Of a stretch of 64,000 nt of DNA, positions 61,300 through 64,000 are shown piece after piece. Source of the stretch: Taiwanofungus camphoratus (taxonomy: Eukaryota > Basidiomycota > Agaricomycetes > Polyporales > Taiwanofungaceae); the NCBI GenBank assembly GCA_003999685.1, contig CP021225.1, forward strand, positions 1,364,001 to 1,428,000, in the 5' to 3' direction. Position 1 is the stretch's first letter; every line of letters starts with the position of its first letter. The notes beneath the pieces were generated by a model. The model did not search any database and was not told the origin of the DNA. It saw nothing but the letters and a program-made list of their open reading frames with translations. The translations under genes were made by a program, and so were the position numbers.

Positions 61300-64000
61300 C
61301 TATGGCAATTGGACCCACAAGCAAAAATAAGAAATTAGTCACGACGTGAGAGGCGATTTCGCTAACCGCTCGGACGAGTTTGCCGTCCAGAGCGAAGAAA
61401 TCAGGGGCGGATAGCGTGGAAGTTGCTTAGTGATTTGTAGGCGTCCGTGGGGCCGTCCATCCAGGCAGCAGGAGAGGCAAAGTAACGCCAATGTCCAACT
61501 CAAAACCATCATGCTACCGCCCTTGAAAAGGTCCTGGAAATCAGACAACCGTCAGGAACCCGAACATGCTTGAGCGCCCTTCTTGACAGACACGCTCTGC
61601 AAATAAAGCATACTATAAAAATTTCGGAAATGCGGCTCAATGCTGCACTTTGGCCTCGGGTACTTCCGGTTTTCCATTGTCCTCGACCTGTAAGCATAGC
61701 GTTGACAAATCAGTATAGCCAGGTGTTTCTGTGCCGAAAACAAGAAGATAAGCAACGATTTCAAGCATAAGAAGTTGCCGTAACGCTTTTCCAATGCATT
61801 ATACTGGCTCGCTCGGTATGGCCATCTCGAAAAGGCAATAATGGGAGGCTGCATTTGCTTCCGTCAATGCTCAGTCGAGATTCGGGTGTTGTGCTGCCCA
61901 TGCGGTCTTGCGGTGATGGACAGATGTCAAAAACTAACGCGTGGGGCCGCAAGGCTGCCCCCACTTGCCCTGCTATATCTGCGGTTCGAGCACAAAGTCA
62001 GCCTCTTCTCAAGTCCAACATCTGCATCACGTGACAATATAACTTGTAGGTGCTTGTGGGTGTTTTTGAACTTGGGCAGCTACACATGTGGCCAATACCC
62101 GGCTAGTGAACGTTGATAGTAGTCATAACCCCCTGTGTCGTGGCTCAGCGCTCATCAACATGGGACCTTCGGATGCGATACTGTACTAAGCCGATGGTCC
62201 TAGTCTTCGACGCCTTTCCGATTAAAGTTCCCCATGAGTGAATGATTTGGCCTTCAGCGGCCTCGAAAAAAGTTTGCCTGTATTGTACAACGGTAGATGC
62301 ATTCTACTGGTTGTAAGTCATGATAGGTCTCTGGACAATAATGCTTGCTCACTCTTGCATGACGATCCTTTTGCGGACTACCCATAATGTCCGCAGATGT
62401 CTTTGGGCGCCCACCACCCAGATGGCGGATCCTATCGCTGATCGGGGCGGTTCCATAGAATTGTTTCCTGTGGCAGCTTCGATCCTTACCACAACTGTCT
62501 GGCATCAAATCGTACATTTGATGGGTCTCTAGCTCGGTCATCAATCCAACTGTTGTCCATGTGCCTCCAGGAACGACTGCTAAGAATACCCTGCATAAGG
62601 CTATACTTAGGCTGCTGTACAAGTCTACAAGGAGCTCCTTTTGAAGACTGCGCGGGCTCATTCTGTTCCGTATTGCATCCGTTCACTCTTTATCTCGACA
62701 ACTTAGTGTCTGACACATATCTGCGGAAGTACTGGATGGTTTTCCGAGTACTGAAATGCACACATGCTATCTATTTTAAACAATACCGTATTGAAGGCTG
62801 GTATGTTACATTTGAGCATATTTCTCCCGAGATGTCGATCAAGAAGTCAAACGAACAGTAACAATTCAGCCGCCCACTGCCCGAACAATCGTAGTTCAAC
62901 TCTGTTCTCTAGGTGTGGCGCAATCCGACATCCGTGTATCGACAAGTGCGGAAATCGGGCACATATAGCGCCATTGCTGACGGTGTTTCTGGGTCAAGGC
63001 GCCGGGCCTTCGTGTATAGTTCTTCAGCTCGGTGTCAGGACTTGCGCGCTTATGCAAAACCCACTGACCTTTTCTTGCATTTCAGCATCCCAAGCTAGCG
63101 GAGTCTCTTGATCCGTCTCTTCCTATATGTTTGATGGCGACCTGATACACTGACCATAGCTTTTGAGGCCCTTGAACTTCAGATAGAAGACCGGGGTTCA
63201 TCATCTGTAAGAAACGAAAGTCGGCCTTAGTCACCTTTCTGGTACCAAAATTGCATAACTTGACTAACAAGTCGAATTTCTTGCCTTTCGGTGGCTGAAC
63301 ATGAGGCAGTCAGTCACAGGACAGTCGCACACCAGTCAACCTGTAGTGAGCACAAACATTGACTACGCTTTTTTACAGAGGTTCATCATTGAAAGCGAAT
63401 CAGAAAACCGTGATGAGATTGCAAGCGCCTGGCCCACGAGGCCTGTTAGATACGGTAGATACTTCAAACATTCAGCTCAGCGCGATGTGATGCCGACTCT
63501 AGGCCCTATGGCCAGAGTACAGGATCTATGCTTGACTGGTCTGCCACTCGCTTACGTTCTGAGTGCACTGCCGTTAGGAGGAGTCCGATCTCTGTAATGG
63601 CCGTTCTCGGGATGTTTGACATGTCTGTTCTTAGCCTCATTCAACCTTCTTCGGGCTCACCTAGACCCTCCTGAGCCGTTTGGTACTTGTATCCGTCCAA
63701 GTTGGGTGGCATCAAACGAGGTCCAATCCTCATGACCCTTGCGGTAATATTTTATTTTCTGAAGTCATACATTGCGATATATTTTTAAAGCCACGTGCAT
63801 TTACGGTTCTGCACGGATCACTAGCTAATGGAAAGATCCTGACCATTCCGAGGCTATTCAGACGAATTTCTGCCATCTGTTAGCAGGGGAGGCATCGTCA
63901 GAGAGCTATTGCTTGGGATTCGGGGCAAGATCATACCCAAGTTCTCAAGAACGGTAGTTCAGGGTCACGTGACAGCTGCTGCACCCATTGTTGTTAGTGC
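61300..64000. other. 2.7 kb right edge without a recognised gene
   Basis: Holds the forkhead promoter. Several open frames of 60-135 codons (longest 62254-62661, minus) show no conserved motif and no convincing splice chain. A gene could enter from beyond the right edge. Confidence 0.45.

Noticed and set aside
1-64000. CRISPR arrays, LTR retrotransposons, Polintons or rRNA genes
   Set aside because: No regularly spaced short repeats, no paired long terminal repeats, no polymerase, integrase or capsid signatures, and no rRNA-like sequence were recognised.

Overview
The window is nuclear DNA of a filamentous basidiomycete, most likely a wood- or litter-decay Agaricomycete (Polyporales-like by gene style; the exact taxon is an inference). 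Genes are dense and lie on both strands. Almost all are cut by many short GT-AG introns of about 45-70 bases. The gene families are typical of mushrooms: secreted bicupin oxalate decarboxylase, F-box/LRR proteins, a Goodbye-domain NLR relic, an adenylate-forming reductase and a proline-rich metacaspase. Reading frames were rebuilt by hand across splice sites, so terminal codons are firmer than some internal junctions.

Layout. 1-1.9 kb: no gene, two strong hairpins. 1.9-11.6 kb: a housekeeping block with COX4 (-), a VCX1/CAX calcium antiporter (+, 20 exons), uridine kinase-UPRT (-) and the tRNA thiolation protein NCS2/CTU2 (+). 11.9-14.2 kb: a class V PLP enzyme with two GC-AG introns. 14.5-15.5 kb: a decayed NLR (Goodbye domain plus 40-residue TPRs). 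15.5-19.2 kb: poorly understood. 19.2-20.0 kb: a small C2H2 protein. 20.3-21.0 kb: a broken F-box gene. 22.2-27.1 kb: an AIG2-like gene and a PPN2-like endopolyphosphatase with a 919-base intron. 28.0-28.6 kb: an inverted partial copy of the AIG2 3' end. 29.1-30.6 kb: an F-box gene with a premature stop. 31.4-36.6 kb: an HSP20-like gene and Srs2 helicase. 37.5-40.1 kb: an MFS sugar transporter. 40.1-42.1 kb: no gene. 42.1-44.6 kb: metacaspase. 44.9-47.6 kb: an unknown protein. 48.0-50.2 kb: oxalate decarboxylase. 50.5-53.3 kb: methionyl-tRNA synthetase, followed by an intron-containing tRNA-Ala(CGC). 53.6-57.5 kb: a degenerate NRPS-like reductase. 58.9-61.3 kb: a forkhead regulator. 61.3-64 kb: nothing recognised.

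The genes do not form an obvious cluster or operon-like system. Most are unrelated core functions (respiration, Ca2+ storage, pyrimidine salvage, tRNA modification and charging, DNA repair, polyphosphate turnover). Islands of fast-evolving accessory families (F-box, NLR, adenylate-forming reductase) lie between them, and several of these are in decay. No convincing new multi-gene system was found. The more interesting signals are structural: four GC-AG introns, an 8-base exon, a possible intronised segment in oxalate decarboxylase, a very long intron, an inverted segmental duplication, and pseudogenes caught at different stages of decay.
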